DNA of 64,000 bases from Synechococcales cyanobacterium C42_A2020_086 (GCA_015272325.1 JACYLU010000036.1:1-64000); one strand, 5' to 3'. Shown: positions 1 through 9,627, counted from the stretch's first letter. Notes: a model not told the origin generated them from the letters alone. Program-made: numbers and translations.

Positions 1-506
1 GTGCGGGCTTGCTGAGCAATGGCACGAGTAATGGCCTGCCGGATCCACCAGTAGGCGTAGGTCGAGAACTTGTAGCCACGAGTTGGATCGAATTTCTCGA
101 CACCGCGCTCTAGTCCCAAGGTGCCTTCCTGAATCAGATCTAGAAATTCCAGATTGCGCTTTTGATATTTCTTGGCGATGGCAACGACCAGGCGCAGGTT
201 TGCCTCAACCATCTTCTGCTTCGCGCGACGCCCAACTCGCAGGGCATGTTCCAATTCGGCTTCACTCAATTTAGCCGCAGCAGCCCACTCTGCCCGCGTC
301 GGTTCCCGATCTAGTTTCTTAGTCAGAGCGTCTCGCTTATCAAGCAGTGCCATCATGTGCTGCACCTGCTTACCGTAGACAATTTCCTGTTCATGGGTCA
401 GCAAGGGCACACGACCAATCTCATGCAGATACGTCCGTACCATATCTGCGGTAAACAGCGGATTCGCTGCCTTTGTGGTTTTAACTTCAGTGTTTGCAGT
501 AGGCAT
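1..506 (-). CDS. RNA polymerase sigma factor, group 2 (SigB/SigD-like), 3' end outside window
   Basis: The reverse strand reads from an ATG at 506 and stays open to the window edge, giving the first 168 residues. Region 1.2 (residues about 17-45, '[19 protein letters not shown]') is followed by sigma-70 region 2: '[20 protein letters not shown]', then '[20 protein letters not shown]' and the -10-melting segment '[20 protein letters not shown]'. The short N-terminus beginning MPTANTE, without the long region 1.1 of the primary factor, fits a cyanobacterial group 2 factor that directs core RNA polymerase to alternative promoters; I cannot say which paralogue. An AAAGGAG motif lies about 14 bases upstream of the ATG, rather far. 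Regions 3 and 4 lie outside the window. Confidence 0.93.
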   Translation of the reverse strand, partial: MPTANTEVKTTKAANPLFTADMVRTYLHEIGRVPLLTHEQEIVYGKQVQHMMALLDKRDALTKKLDREPTRAEWAAAAKLSEAELEHALRVGRRAKQKMVEANLRLVVAIAKKYQKRNLEFLDLIQEGTLGLERGVEKFDPTRGYKFSTYAYWWIRQAITRAIAQQAR

Positions 507-1289
507 GGGATACAGTGGACTCCTTTGAACAGGGCTGACAGAAATACGACCTTAGGGAAACCGAGGTTTCCAAACACGGGGGATTGAATGTAATACGACT
601 GCAGAGCGAGGGTAGCCTCGAACCCCTCAATCATGCCGCTAGGGCAATATCTACACAGGTTATGACGCGATCTAAACTGAACAGGTGAATACTCGAAGGA
701 TTGGTCTCTCAATCCTGAACTGCCAATAGCGGCATTAAATCTACGCTCACCGTCTGAAGGGCTGAATCGAGGTCAGACTTGAGACTTACCGAGCACCTAG
801 CTAGCGATCCGCTCCTATTGCTAGCTCATCTAGTCCAATCAACTAACTCATCTATCTAACATTCAGTCGTTGTCGATAAACTCGAACTCATTACGACTTT
901 GCCTTATTTACAATAGTAATACAACTTTAAAGGCCAGTAAAGGGTTCTGGATTCATCCGATCGGATGAACTTAGTGGGTAATCCGTGCAGATTGAGGGTA
1001 CCAACAGTTAGCATTAAAGATTGAACTATTTTTTAGGTTCTATTCGCCTTGCAGCAGACAACAGCAAAGAGACTGACTCTAATATCGCAGCCGCAGTCGG
1101 TGATCTTAATCACATCACAGACTATGACCACTAAAGTCCGAGCTTGTTCCTTTATAATGACAGGTTCCACTAAGCTGTAGGGTTCGGTAATCCGTCCGGG
1201 TTTTCCGAACCTAATGGCAGTCTGCTGGCAGTGATCTCAGTCACTCCCCAAGTGCGCTCTTCATCTTTGGTGGGTTTAGTCTGGCGTGT
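507..1289. other. Intergenic region between sigma factor and herA genes
   Basis: No convincing coding sequence on either strand. It holds the 5' leader of the sigma factor gene (left side, reading leftward) and the downstream flank of herA. The only clear structure is an 18-base perfect palindrome at 952-969, listed separately. No tRNA or riboswitch was recognised. Confidence 0.6.
952..969. repeat. 18-bp perfect palindrome
   Basis: TTCATCCGA followed directly by TCGGATGAA is a perfect dyad with no spacer. It lies about 450 bases upstream of the sigma factor start. The symmetry suggests a dimeric regulator site, but no regulator is identified. Confidence 0.5.
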
Positions 1290-3020
1290 CTAAAACCCCA
1301 GATCAGCCTTAGCGGCTTCGGCGGCTTTAAAGATGGCGTCGGTGGGCAACTCTTCCCAAGGCATTTCGCCAATCTCGGCATAGAAGGTTTCGTCGTAGGG
1401 GCGCGTTCGCACAACAACCGGCATCGGCACCGCATGACCGAGAATTAACGCCTGCTGCTTGGAATCGAGCTTCGCCAGCACCGACCGCAGCGCCTGCCCA
1501 CCCGACACGCCGGTAAAGATAGCATCGATATCTTTCTCATCGTTGAGCAGAGCCGTGATCCGTGTTCCCACCTGAGACATCACTTCGTTATCAATCCCGG
1601 ACGGGCGCTGATCCACGACCAGCAGTGTCACGAAATACTTGCGCATCTCGCGGGCAATCGTGCCAAAAATAGTTTGCCGCACCGTGGCAGGATCCAGAAA
1701 GCGGTGGGCCTCTTCGATGGTGACGACTAGCGGTCGCGGGCGGTCACTGGGGTCTTTGGTTTGTAGGAAGCGCTCGGCTTTGTGGACGTAGCTGGCGTGG
1801 ATACGGCGGGCAATGATATTCGTCGCCAGCATATAGGACAGCATATTCGACTGAGAGCCAAACTCAACCACGACATGCTTGCCAGCTTCCAGGGAGTCTA
1901 GCACCTGCCCCACATAGTTTTTAGGGCTGGTTTGCCGCAAGTACTTCAGGTCATCGAGGCGGGTGAGCTTGCGTTGCAGCGCCATAATTGAAGACTTGCT
2001 GCCCATCTTAACTTCGCAGAATTCCTGAATTTCTTCGTTGCTCATCGACAATAGGCGGCTGATCCAGGCTTTGCCAAACTCGTTGCGGAGAATAATGGCG
2101 TTTTCCAGACTCGCTTCTGACAAATTCAGCTCGCCGCGCACCAGCATCAGATCTTCGACTTCGATCTGGTCATAGCTGATGTAAAGCTCCTGGGCATCCC
2201 GGACACCGCGTCGCCGAGTGGACTCAGGATCGAGGGTATAGATCTGCACCTGGCTAGGAAAGAGCTGCCGTAGCCCTTTGACTGTGCTAAACTGCTTCCC
2301 CTCGCGAGTGGCTTCCCAGCCATATTCTGAATGCATGTCGAAGATCAGATTGACGGCAGCCCGTTTGCGGATAATACCCGACAAGAGCAGCCGCGTCAGA
2401 AACGATTTGCCAGTACCCGACTTGCCAAACACGCCATTGCTTCGCTCGATAAAGCGATCAAGGTCGAGGCAGATCGGCACGTCCATATCAATCGGCTGCC
2501 CAATGGCAAAGTTGCGCCGGTGTGGGTCATCCTCCCAGCCAAACACTGCCCGAAAATCCCGTTCGGAGGCGTCGTAGACCTGGCTAAAGTGGCTGGGAAT
2601 GGTTTTGACGGGTAACAGTTCTACACTGCTGGTATTGGCCTCATAGGAAGCTACTGCCTTTGATTTTTGGCGTCTGCCTTTGCTGGATTCCCCGGAATTT
2701 GAAGCTTTAGGCTTCTCGGGATCGGTGGGCGTAAACATCAGCATCGGCGACAGGTTAATTGTGCCAAAGGTGCCGGTACCCGCCAGCACGTCTTTCAAGA
2801 AAGTGTTGCTTGGTTCAGGAGGGTTCGCCAAAATTCGGTTGCTCGCGGTTCCCAGCGACACGTCAGTGAGCATACAGAAGAAGCGCGACCGCACCCCCTG
2901 CACTACCAAGAACTTGCCGACCCGCATATCTTCCACCGAGACATCGGGATGCAGACGCACTTCTAGCCCCTGACTCAGGGAGCCTTGAATCACAGAACCG
3001 AGCGGCTTTTCTAAATCCAT
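1290..3020 (-). CDS. herA: HerA-type ATP-binding protein (HAS-barrel plus DUF87 ATPase)
   Basis: 576 residues from an ATG at 3020. The N-terminal 95 residues look like the HAS-barrel of HerA ('VGKFLVVQGVRSRFFCMLTD'), followed by a charged linker (about 100-130). The ATPase core has a Walker A 'GKSGTGKS' at residues 199-206 and a Walker B 'VVTIEEAHRFL' near 430-440, then the FtsK/HerA-like 'MRKYFVTLLVVDQRPSGID'. HerA proteins are hexameric DNA translocases that work with a nuclease (NurA in archaea, SIR2 or other nucleases in bacterial defence) in end resection or DNA clearance. No nuclease gene is adjacent; the sigma gene lies downstream on the same strand, nearly 800 bases away. Family call is firm; the cellular role is inferred. 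Confidence 0.85.
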   Translation of the reverse strand: MDLEKPLGSVIQGSLSQGLEVRLHPDVSVEDMRVGKFLVVQGVRSRFFCMLTDVSLGTASNRILANPPEPSNTFLKDVLAGTGTFGTINLSPMLMFTPTDPEKPKASNSGESSKGRRQKSKAVASYEANTSSVELLPVKTIPSHFSQVYDASERDFRAVFGWEDDPHRRNFAIGQPIDMDVPICLDLDRFIERSNGVFGKSGTGKSFLTRLLLSGIIRKRAAVNLIFDMHSEYGWEATREGKQFSTVKGLRQLFPSQVQIYTLDPESTRRRGVRDAQELYISYDQIEVEDLMLVRGELNLSEASLENAIILRNEFGKAWISRLLSMSNEEIQEFCEVKMGSKSSIMALQRKLTRLDDLKYLRQTSPKNYVGQVLDSLEAGKHVVVEFGSQSNMLSYMLATNIIARRIHASYVHKAERFLQTKDPSDRPRPLVVTIEEAHRFLDPATVRQTIFGTIAREMRKYFVTLLVVDQRPSGIDNEVMSQVGTRITALLNDEKDIDAIFTGVSGGQALRSVLAKLDSKQQALILGHAVPMPVVVRTRPYDETFYAEIGEMPWEELPTDAIFKAAEAAKADLGF

Positions 3021-3224
3021 GCAGCTAACTCACCTCCAGCAAACCGAATCAACGCCTCTGCCTGCTGGAACTCCAACCTGAAATTGAATCTGTATTGTTC
3101 TAGCGTAATTAATACGTTAGTTCTATCTGGAAACGGCGTCAACGCCTTCTTGAAAGAATAAAAAGAAATAAAGAAATAAAATGACAGCAGCGTCTGTCGA
3201 AGCCTTTGTTAACTTGCATTGCCC

Positions 3225-3326
3225 ATGGAGGCTACCTATGACTTGATGCGAGTCCGTCAGGAGAGTTGTTCCGTCACACAAACCGCTCATCAATTTGGCG
3301 TCTCGATCCAACAAGCTGGCAAATGG
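3225..3326 (+). pseudogene. Helix-turn-helix remnant, transposase-like
   Basis: A short reading frame contains 'YDLMRVRQESCSVTQTAHQF' followed by GVSIQQ, resembling the N-terminal helix-turn-helix of IS-family transposases and related regulators. Downstream residues do not continue any recognisable domain. Flanked by an A-rich low-complexity stretch at about 3155-3181. An antiparallel ORF (3123-3527) overlaps it and shows no recognised family. Best read as decayed mobile-element debris; weak support. Confidence 0.25.
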
Positions 3327-3507
3327 TGTTGCACCAGAGTACACCCACAGACCCTTTTGACCAATCTGCAACCGAATAATTCGCTTAGAACGGGCTACCG
3401 AAAGAATCCGGTGTTGAGTTCCAGGTTGCTTGCAGCGTTCAAGCCAGCCGTTAGCCTGCATAATGTCTGAGATAGCTGGGAATGCAACTCGTGGCGAGGT
3501 TAGCAAT

Positions 3508-3735
3508 ATGAGTTTTGATTTCTCCACAGCCTCAGATTTGACAACAAACCCGTTGAGTTATTTTTCTGATCGGGGTGAAGATTACGAAAAGTATCGCCCG
3601 ATTCATCCTGCTTCAGCGATCGACGCGATTTTGTCAGATTTGGGTTCTCCAACTCAGTTAGTGGCTGCTGATGTTGGAGCCGGAACAGGAATTGGGGCAA
3701 GGTTGTTGGCCGATCGAGGCGTTCGGGTTATGGCG
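3508..3735 (+). pseudogene. Truncated class I SAM-dependent methyltransferase (N-terminal fragment)
   Basis: From an ATG at 3508 the frame encodes 'YFSDRGEDYEKYRPIHPASA' then the SAM-binding motif I 'VAADVGAGTGIGARLLADRG' and RVMA, which is the first 76 residues of a typical 250-residue class I methyltransferase. After VMA the expected acidic motif II is missing and the sequence turns into unrelated residues ending at a stop at 3804. The domain therefore lacks most of its Rossmann fold and cannot be active. It looks like a deletion or insertion joint at about 3736. Confidence 0.7.
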
Positions 3736-3743
3736 ACAGTTAA

Positions 3744-3820
3744 CGTACTGCACTCGTCTATACGCTGCAACTCCAACCAGTTCTCGCGTCTAGGTTCAAG
3801 ATGACAAGATTAAAGTGTGG
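3744..3820 (+). pseudogene. Possible WD40-repeat remnant with a frameshift
   Basis: Directly after the methyltransferase break, one frame (3744-3797) reads 'TALVYTLQLQPVLASRF' and another (3797-3820) reads QDDKIKVW. Joined, they resemble one WD40 blade, which typically ends in DxTIKVW. Two frames are needed, so this is a decayed fragment if real. The text match is short, so confidence is low. Confidence 0.3.
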
Positions 3821-3985
3821 TCGAGTGGTCGCATAGATAAACGGGCTAGCAATTCAGTTGCAGTGGCGAGCAGAGTCTTTCATTTAACGTTCAAGGTGGT
3901 TGATCGCCGCTGGTTTGAGCTGTTGCCACGCTGGTTGAGGCAGTGCTACTGCTGAAGTGCTACTGCTGAGTCTATTTTTGAAAGT

Positions 3986-4309
3986 CTAGTTTCGGGGCAC
4001 ATACATCATGATCAGCACTCCTAACAAAATAACCCAACCGCCTAGCCAATCAAATTTATCGGGTCGCGTGTGATCTATAAGCCAGCCCCACAACAGAGAC
4101 AGCACAATGAAAACACCGCCGTATGCTGCATAGGCCCGTCCAAAGTGAGTGGGTTGCAGGGTGGGAACAGCGCCATACAGACCCAGGATCGCGACTCCCA
4201 TTACGGCAAGCCAAAGACTTTTTCCTTCTCGAAGCGACAGCCAGACTAAGTAGCCACCCCCAATTTCACAGAGTCCAGCTAGAACGAAGAGCGCTATGGA
4301 TTGGATCAC
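3986..4309 (-). CDS. YnfA family (UPF0060) small multidrug-resistance-like membrane protein
   Basis: 107 residues with four predicted membrane helices: '[20 protein letters not shown]', '[16 protein letters not shown]', '[19 protein letters not shown]' and '[17 protein letters not shown]'. The motif '[18 protein letters not shown]' is diagnostic of the YnfA/UPF0060 family, structurally related to SMR transporters; the substrate is unclear in cyanobacteria. I chose the GTG at 4309 because AAGGA lies 8 bases upstream and the family normally begins just before the first helix; an upstream TTG at 4339 would add 10 residues. Confidence 0.88.
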   Translation of the reverse strand: MIQSIALFVLAGLCEIGGGYLVWLSLREGKSLWLAVMGVAILGLYGAVPTLQPTHFGRAYAAYGGVFIVLSLLWGWLIDHTRPDKFDWLGGWVILLGVLIMMYVPRN

Positions 4310-4415
4310 CTGTTTATTCCTTGCTATCTTCACCTTCAAGATTTTCTCTTATTGGCGAGGCAGGTGAAGGGTGATTCACTGATTCACTGTTACCTAACCA
4401 GCCTAACTAGGCTAA

Positions 4416-5999
4416 CTAAACCGATCCTGAGAGCGGTACGAGTCGCGCCGGTTCTTGCAGTTGCTTCGTTCTCCACACAGCGAGCTGCTCGTGGAGCTGC
4501 GCCTTGACTTCATGGCGGAAGGTAAAGAAGTGCTCGCCAACGCCGAGAGCCGTGAAGTAATCGTAGAACAGGTGGCGTTTGGTTAGCAGAATCGCCAGCA
4601 TCTGATACCAGAACTGCCAGCGGGTGGAACGCAGGATGCCCTGCCGCCAGCAGATTGCCAGAAACAGCTTCACCTCGTGCATCCCAATCGGACGTTGGCT
4701 GCGGGGTCGCTTCGCCTCCATCATCGAGAAGTGGCGGAAGGTTCGCTTCAGATAAGCTAGCGGCTCATACAAATTCCAAAAGGCATCGATAAATTCATTC
4801 ACGATGTCGTCGAGGGGGCGAGTTGGCACAAAGTTCATCAGCGCTTTTTGAGAACCGGACGCAGCAAAATCATTCAGCGTATCCAGCAAGCGCCCCTCCT
4901 GTTTGAGCCGTTGCCACATGGCGGTGTTGTGCAAGGCCTGCAGCAGATTCAGGTGGGCTTGGGGAATTCCGGTTTCTTCGACGAATTCTCGAATTCGCTG
5001 ACCAGCTCCGGGCTTCTCGCCATCAAAGCCGATGATAAACCCAGACATAATTTGCAGCCCTGCCCGTGTGATCTTGTGGCAGGACTCCATCAGTGAATGG
5101 CGCGTATTCTGATCCTTGTGAACCCCTTTCAAGCTGTCTACGTCGGGAGTTTCAATTCCCATAAACACCATCGTAAAACCAGCTTGCACCATCAAATCAA
5201 TCAGCTCATCATCTTCAGCGAGATTCAGCGATGCCTCTGTTAGTAAGATGAACGGATAATTGCGCTCTTGCATCCAGGGAATCAGCGCTCGCAGAAACAC
5301 CTTAGCATTGCGTTTGTTGCCGATAAAATTGTCGTCTACCACAAAGACGAGTCGATGCCAGCCAGTCTGATACAGCGCTTCAAATTCCGCCAGCATTTGC
5401 TCGGGGGTCTTGGTGCGGGGCTTGCGCCCGTAGAGGGTAATAATGTCGCAAAATTCGCACTGAAACGGGCAGCCGCGCGAGAATTGTAGCGTTACGGCTA
5501 GGTAAGCATCGAGGTTGAGCAAATCAAAACGAGGGATCGGCGTTTGCGTCACGTCGGGCTTTTCGGTCGCACGGAAAATGCCGCGTTCGTCGCCGCGCTC
5601 CAGTGCCTCCAAGAATAGCGGAATCGTGCATTCGCCTTCGTCGAGGATGAGATAGTGCGCGCCCGCTTCCAGAGCAAAGTCAGGCACTGATGTGGGGAAG
5701 GGACCGCCGACGGCTACTTTTTTGCCCAATGCCACCCCTTTCTGGATCACAGCATGGAAGTCCTGCTTTTGGATCACCATGGCCGAAATCAGCACTAGAT
5801 CGCACCATTCCCAGTCAGCGTCGGTTTCGAGCTGCACATTCCGGTCGATGAGGCGGAAATTCCAGGTTTGGGGCAGCAGGGCGGCGACGGTGATCAGCCC
5901 CAACGGCGGATTGGTGGAACGCAGCCCAGCTAGGTCTAGCGTCTCTTGATAGGACCAGAAAGAATTCGGCAGAATTGGCCAAACCAGCAGTACGTTCAT
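4416..5999 (-). CDS. B12-binding radical SAM protein with DUF4070 C-terminus (HpnP-like superfamily)
   Basis: 527 residues. An N-terminal cobalamin-binding-like Rossmann domain (residues 1-140, 'VAVGGPFPTSVPDFALEAGA') precedes a radical SAM core with the iron-sulfur motif 'RGCPFQCEFCDI' (C177, C181, C184). The C-terminal third, after residue about 350, matches the DUF4070 type. Relatives include the hopanoid C-2 methylase HpnP and many uncharacterised cyanobacterial paralogues; which substrate this one uses cannot be told, and no hopanoid gene is adjacent. The ATG at 5999 has a GGAG 8 bases upstream; an in-frame start 28 codons earlier lacks this. Confidence 0.85.
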   Translation of the reverse strand: MNVLLVWPILPNSFWSYQETLDLAGLRSTNPPLGLITVAALLPQTWNFRLIDRNVQLETDADWEWCDLVLISAMVIQKQDFHAVIQKGVALGKKVAVGGPFPTSVPDFALEAGAHYLILDEGECTIPLFLEALERGDERGIFRATEKPDVTQTPIPRFDLLNLDAYLAVTLQFSRGCPFQCEFCDIITLYGRKPRTKTPEQMLAEFEALYQTGWHRLVFVVDDNFIGNKRNAKVFLRALIPWMQERNYPFILLTEASLNLAEDDELIDLMVQAGFTMVFMGIETPDVDSLKGVHKDQNTRHSLMESCHKITRAGLQIMSGFIIGFDGEKPGAGQRIREFVEETGIPQAHLNLLQALHNTAMWQRLKQEGRLLDTLNDFAASGSQKALMNFVPTRPLDDIVNEFIDAFWNLYEPLAYLKRTFRHFSMMEAKRPRSQRPIGMHEVKLFLAICWRQGILRSTRWQFWYQMLAILLTKRHLFYDYFTALGVGEHFFTFRHEVKAQLHEQLAVWRTKQLQEPARLVPLSGSV

Positions 6000-6142
6000 A
6001 GGCACTCCGGGGGCGAAAGAATGCAACGAATCGAAGGATTTCCTCAAATTTACTGCCGATACGTAACATATTCGGGAAATCACGCGGTTTTCTTTAATTT
6101 TTTTGATATTTTGTTGTTTATCGTAATTTACCTGGCTGAAGG

Positions 6143-6922
6143 ATGAATGATTTAATTCCGCTCGACCTCGTTGACCTAGGGTTTGCCCTGGGACTGATGC
6201 TGCTCACCATCGCTCTGTCAGCCTGGCAACGGCTGGGGTTAGCGTGGAACTTGACCTTGGCAACCGGGCGAACGATTGCGCAGCTGCTCGTGGTCGGCTA
6301 TGGGCTGGAATTTGTGTTTGCGGTGCGCAATCCTTGGATGGTGATAGCGGTGGTTGTCCTGATGGTTGGCATTGCCGCAGTGGTAACCCGCAATCGCATC
6401 AGCCGCAAGGTGCCTCAGCTCCTACCGTTGGCAGGCGGAGTGGTTCTGATCAGTACAGTGCTCACCCTGACCTATGTGAATCTACTGGTGCTGCGCCCGC
6501 AGCCGTGGTTTGAGCCACAGTATTTAATTCCGCTGGCAGGAATTCTGATCAGCAATGCCATGAATGCAGCCACTGTCGCCGGAGAACGCTTTGTCAGCGT
6601 GCTGAATACGAGCCAGCTCGATATTGAAACCCACCTGAGTCTAGGAGCCACCCCTCAGCAAGCCACCGAACTGATCCGTCGTGACGCCATCAAAGCCGGA
6701 CTGATGCCGACAATTAACTCGATGATGGTGGTGGGTATTGTTACTCTACCGGGAATGATTAGCGGGCAAATTCTGGGCGGCGTTAATCCCTTAAATGCGG
6801 CGCTTTATCAATTGTTAATTATGTTTATGCTGGCGTTTGCAACCCTCGTAACCACGGCGCTTCTCATTGCAGGCATCCAGCGACAGTTCTTTACACCCGC
6901 CGCCCAGTTGCAGCGGTTTTAG
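6143..6922 (+). CDS. fetB: FetB/YbbM-family (UPF0014) ABC transporter permease
   Basis: 259 residues, seven or so hydrophobic segments, no signal peptide. The central 'GILISNAMNAATVAGERF' and 'SLGATPQQATELIRRDAI' segments and the C-terminal 'GIVTLPGMISGQILGGVNP' are hallmarks of the UPF0014 permease FetB, which with ATPase FetA exports iron and protects against oxidative stress in E. coli. No fetA-like ATPase gene is next to it, so the partner must lie elsewhere or be a shared ATPase. The ATG at 6143 is immediately preceded by GAAGG, closer than usual, but no better in-frame start is visible. Confidence 0.85.
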   Translation: MNDLIPLDLVDLGFALGLMLLTIALSAWQRLGLAWNLTLATGRTIAQLLVVGYGLEFVFAVRNPWMVIAVVVLMVGIAAVVTRNRISRKVPQLLPLAGGVVLISTVLTLTYVNLLVLRPQPWFEPQYLIPLAGILISNAMNAATVAGERFVSVLNTSQLDIETHLSLGATPQQATELIRRDAIKAGLMPTINSMMVVGIVTLPGMISGQILGGVNPLNAALYQLLIMFMLAFATLVTTALLIAGIQRQFFTPAAQLQRF

Positions 6923-6939
6923 AAGGAGTGAATTCACAA

Positions 6940-6978
6940 GCCCTTCTACGTTCTAGAGGAAGAGAAAAATAGAAGGGC
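6940..6978. terminator. Hairpin between convergent fetB and ctaB
   Basis: GCCCTTCTA at 6940-6948 pairs with TAGAAGGGC at 6970-6978 (9 bp stem, 21-base loop containing AGAGAAAAA). It sits between two converging genes. There is no clean U-run on either side, so it may act as a bidirectional 3'-end stabiliser rather than a classical intrinsic terminator. Confidence 0.45.
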
Positions 6979-7024
6979 CTGCCTCGATTAGAGCCTTACT
7001 TGAACTGCGGACCTGCTCACAGCC

Positions 7025-8005
7025 TCACCCCATGGGCAAGCTGCTGATCACCGTTGTCAGGTTCTGACCGAGCATCGCAACTAATTCGCGAGTGATTGGC
7101 AGACTATCGACCGCCATGCCAGCCGACAGCAGCATCATGTACAGAATCGAGTACTTAAACAGCGAGCGAGCCAGGTCCTGATCTGAAGGCGCTTGCAGCA
7201 ATGACCAGGACTTGAGAACCAGAACAGACCCCAATCCCAGAGCAATGACGGTATAAACTGCTCCCATGACGTTGAGCGGGTAGACCAGCAACAGCGTCAC
7301 TGGCACCAGCAGCAGGGAATAGATCCAGATTTGCTTTGCGGTTGGCTCGTTTCCCACAATCACTGGCAACATTGGCACACCCACCTTGGCGTAATCTTGG
7401 CGGATCATCAAGGCGAGCGCCCAAAAATGAGGCGGTGTCCAAAGGAAGATGATCAGGAAATAGAGCCAGGCGGCCCAGCTCAGCTCGCCTGTAACGGCAG
7501 CCCAGCCCACCAGCGGCGGAATCGCTCCAGCAGCACCGCCAATCACGATATTTTGGGTGCTATGGCGCTTTAGCCAGTGAGTGTATACCAGCACATAGGT
7601 GACAATGCCCGACATGGCTAGGCAGGCGCTCAGCAGATTGGCAAATATGCTCAACAAGGTGAAGGACAAAGCGGCCAGCACAATAGCAAACAGCAGGGCA
7701 TCGCGGGGCTGAATGCGACCCGAGGGCAGCGGCCGATGGCGCGTGCGCTCCATTTCATAGTCGATATCGCGGTCGTAGAGGCAGTTGATCGTGTTGGCCG
7801 AAGCGGCCGCTAGCGCTCCACTGACCAGCGTCACTAGCAATAACAGCGGATCGACCTGCCCATGTCCGGCAATCCACATACTGCCGGCGGTGGTAATCAG
7901 CAGTAGCACAATAATTCGGGGTTTCGTGAGCTGCCAGTAGCTCTGCACCACCTGCCAGAGCGTTTGGTGATGACGGGTGGCATCCGTCCAAGTTGATTCG
8001 TGCAT
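7025..8005 (-). CDS. ctaB: Protoheme IX farnesyltransferase (heme O synthase)
   Basis: 326 residues of the UbiA prenyltransferase superfamily with about nine membrane helices. The aspartate-rich substrate motif '[20 protein letters not shown]' and 'RPLPSGRI' are typical of CtaB/CyoE, which attaches a farnesyl group to protoheme to give heme O. The second polar loop is '[20 protein letters not shown]'. It follows ctaA with an 85-base gap on the same strand, so the two probably form one transcript, and both serve the oxidase encoded divergently at 9.8-13.3 kb. Start is ATG at 8005. Confidence 0.96.
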   Translation of the reverse strand: MHESTWTDATRHHQTLWQVVQSYWQLTKPRIIVLLLITTAGSMWIAGHGQVDPLLLLVTLVSGALAAASANTINCLYDRDIDYEMERTRHRPLPSGRIQPRDALLFAIVLAALSFTLLSIFANLLSACLAMSGIVTYVLVYTHWLKRHSTQNIVIGGAAGAIPPLVGWAAVTGELSWAAWLYFLIIFLWTPPHFWALALMIRQDYAKVGVPMLPVIVGNEPTAKQIWIYSLLLVPVTLLLVYPLNVMGAVYTVIALGLGSVLVLKSWSLLQAPSDQDLARSLFKYSILYMMLLSAGMAVDSLPITRELVAMLGQNLTTVISSLPMG

Positions 8006-8090
8006 TCGTGTCCTCTTCGTGAATCTTGTATTCAGTGTGGAGCCAGAGTTAGCCAGACTGGGACGGATCGCATCCTCAGTTATGAGCCAG

Positions 8091-9062
8091 CTAATGCGAG
8101 GGCTGGTGGCTCAGATCGTCCGGCAATGCCTCTGTGCTCTGCATCCTCCGATCGCGCCAGGCCAAAAGGGTGAGGCAAACCAATGTTCCTAAAAGTGCAG
8201 CACCCACCGCCTGATGCGCAATGGTCAGCAATTCCACCTGCAAATGCAGCCGGAAGGTCGCTATACCCAGCCCAATTTGTAGCAGCAGCAGCAGAGCCGT
8301 CGTGTTGGCCAGATGTCGCAGAGCGGCCTGTAGTGCCGGAGTTCTCCACACGGCTACCACCACCACCAGCGTCGCCAGACTCGCGGGTATCACGCCCAGC
8401 AGATGCGTATTCATGACACCGCAAAGCTGCGAAACGAACAAACACTGATGTAGGGCCCAGCGCGACCCAACCAGTCCTCCTGACAGACTTTGTAGATAGA
8501 CCAGAATTGCCGCCGTTAACCCCAGCCAAGGCAGCTTACCCACAGTGCCGGTGCCTCGATAGGGCAGCAGCAACACCCCCATGACCAGCAGCGTGGTGAA
8601 AAACAGCAGCGCCGTTCCCAAATGGGCCGTGACAATATCAAACCGCAGCAGTTCGGTGACGGTTAAGCCTCCCAGCAAGCCTTGCACCAGAATTAGCCCG
8701 AGGGCACCCGTGGCGGCCCAAGGAGTCCAGGTGGGAAGGGCTTGTCGATGCCACCAGGACAGACCCACCAGCCCGAGGGTTGTGATCCCAATCAGGGCAG
8801 CGTCTAGACGGTGGAACCATTCCAGAAACACCTGCAAATTCATTTGCTGGCTGGGAATTAACGTTCCGTAACATAGCGGCCAATCTGGACACGCCAGTCC
8901 AGCGTTCATGACGCGAGTCGCACTGCCTACTGCCATGAGCAGAAAGGTGGCAATCGCAATCTTCCAGATTAGACGACGAATCTGATCCTGGGGAGTAGCG
9001 GCTGTGGAGGGCACTGTTGCCGTTGAAAAGATCATGTCTGACTGCATGCTGGAATTAGCCAT
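8091..9062 (-). CDS. ctaA: Heme A synthase
   Basis: 323 residues, eight predicted membrane helices. Conserved heme-binding histidines occur in '[19 protein letters not shown]', '[18 protein letters not shown]', '[14 protein letters not shown]' and '[14 protein letters not shown]', as expected for CtaA, which oxidises the C8 methyl of heme O to make heme A. The pair of cysteines '[14 protein letters not shown]' matches the conserved first periplasmic loop. First gene of the ctaA-ctaB unit, divergent from coxB across a 740-base region. ATG at 9062 used; internal ATGs at codons 6 and 10 are possible alternatives. Confidence 0.95.
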   Translation of the reverse strand: MANSSMQSDMIFSTATVPSTAATPQDQIRRLIWKIAIATFLLMAVGSATRVMNAGLACPDWPLCYGTLIPSQQMNLQVFLEWFHRLDAALIGITTLGLVGLSWWHRQALPTWTPWAATGALGLILVQGLLGGLTVTELLRFDIVTAHLGTALLFFTTLLVMGVLLLPYRGTGTVGKLPWLGLTAAILVYLQSLSGGLVGSRWALHQCLFVSQLCGVMNTHLLGVIPASLATLVVVVAVWRTPALQAALRHLANTTALLLLLQIGLGIATFRLHLQVELLTIAHQAVGAALLGTLVCLTLLAWRDRRMQSTEALPDDLSHQPSH

Positions 9063-9281
9063 TCACTCTGCCTCCTCGACCAACAAAAATCATTGCAACC
9101 CCTGCTCTTTGCATCTACACAATCGTTCGATTGTCAAGATCACTGTTAGAAATTTAGAACGGAACCGCATAGGCTCCCCTTGCAGCCTGCCCAAGCAGGT
9201 GCATTCATAGGGTCTTGCCATTACTCTAGTGACGGTCTCCTCAATTTTGAAAAGCTTTAGGAATTTCTTTGGATTGTGGAC

Positions 9282-9301
9282 GAATTAACGAGAATTAACG
9301 A
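9282..9301. repeat. Two tandem copies of a 10-bp sequence upstream of ctaA
   Basis: GAATTAACGA occurs twice back to back (9282-9291 and 9292-9301). A period of one helical turn puts both copies on the same face of the DNA, as in many direct-repeat operators. It lies 220 bases upstream of ctaA. No regulator is identified. Confidence 0.4.
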
Positions 9302-9627
9302 TCTGAATACCGCAACGAGTTAAGCCAGGAATTCTTTAAGTGACGCAGAAATCTACAGTAGCAAAACAGAGTGCTGTATCGATCGTTACTCAAATCAGCG
9401 GATGATCCCAAAGAAAACCTTAAGGATAAGGAATGAGACCAGATTTTTATCCCGTCCTTGTTCTACTGTAACGTCGCTGATCTAAAAATTGGTTTAACGT
9501 GTTAGATGAGCTGAAGGGAGTTCTAGCTCTACAGGTCGCCCATCGACCGGATTGAATGCTCCTCCTTCAGTCTCTCCCCTTCGAACGGCCCCCGAGTGGC
9601 CAACTCTGATAAAGGTTAAAAACTCGT

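Noticed and set aside
601-640. GGTTCGA on the minus strand, resembling a tRNA T-loop
   Set aside because: The flanking bases do not pair as a T-arm and no cloverleaf can be drawn.
398-712. Minus-strand ORF of 104 codons overlapping the start of the sigma factor gene
   Set aside because: It overlaps the sigma gene leader in another frame, has no recognisable domain and a composition typical of a shadow frame.
3123-3527. Minus-strand ORF of 134 codons over the decayed region
   Set aside because: No family recognised, overlaps methyltransferase and HTH remnants on the other strand, and its end is low-complexity FLYFFLFF from an A-rich tract.
8080-8529. Minus-strand ORF of 149 codons inside ctaA
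   Set aside because: Alternative frame of ctaA, which has strong family support in its own frame.
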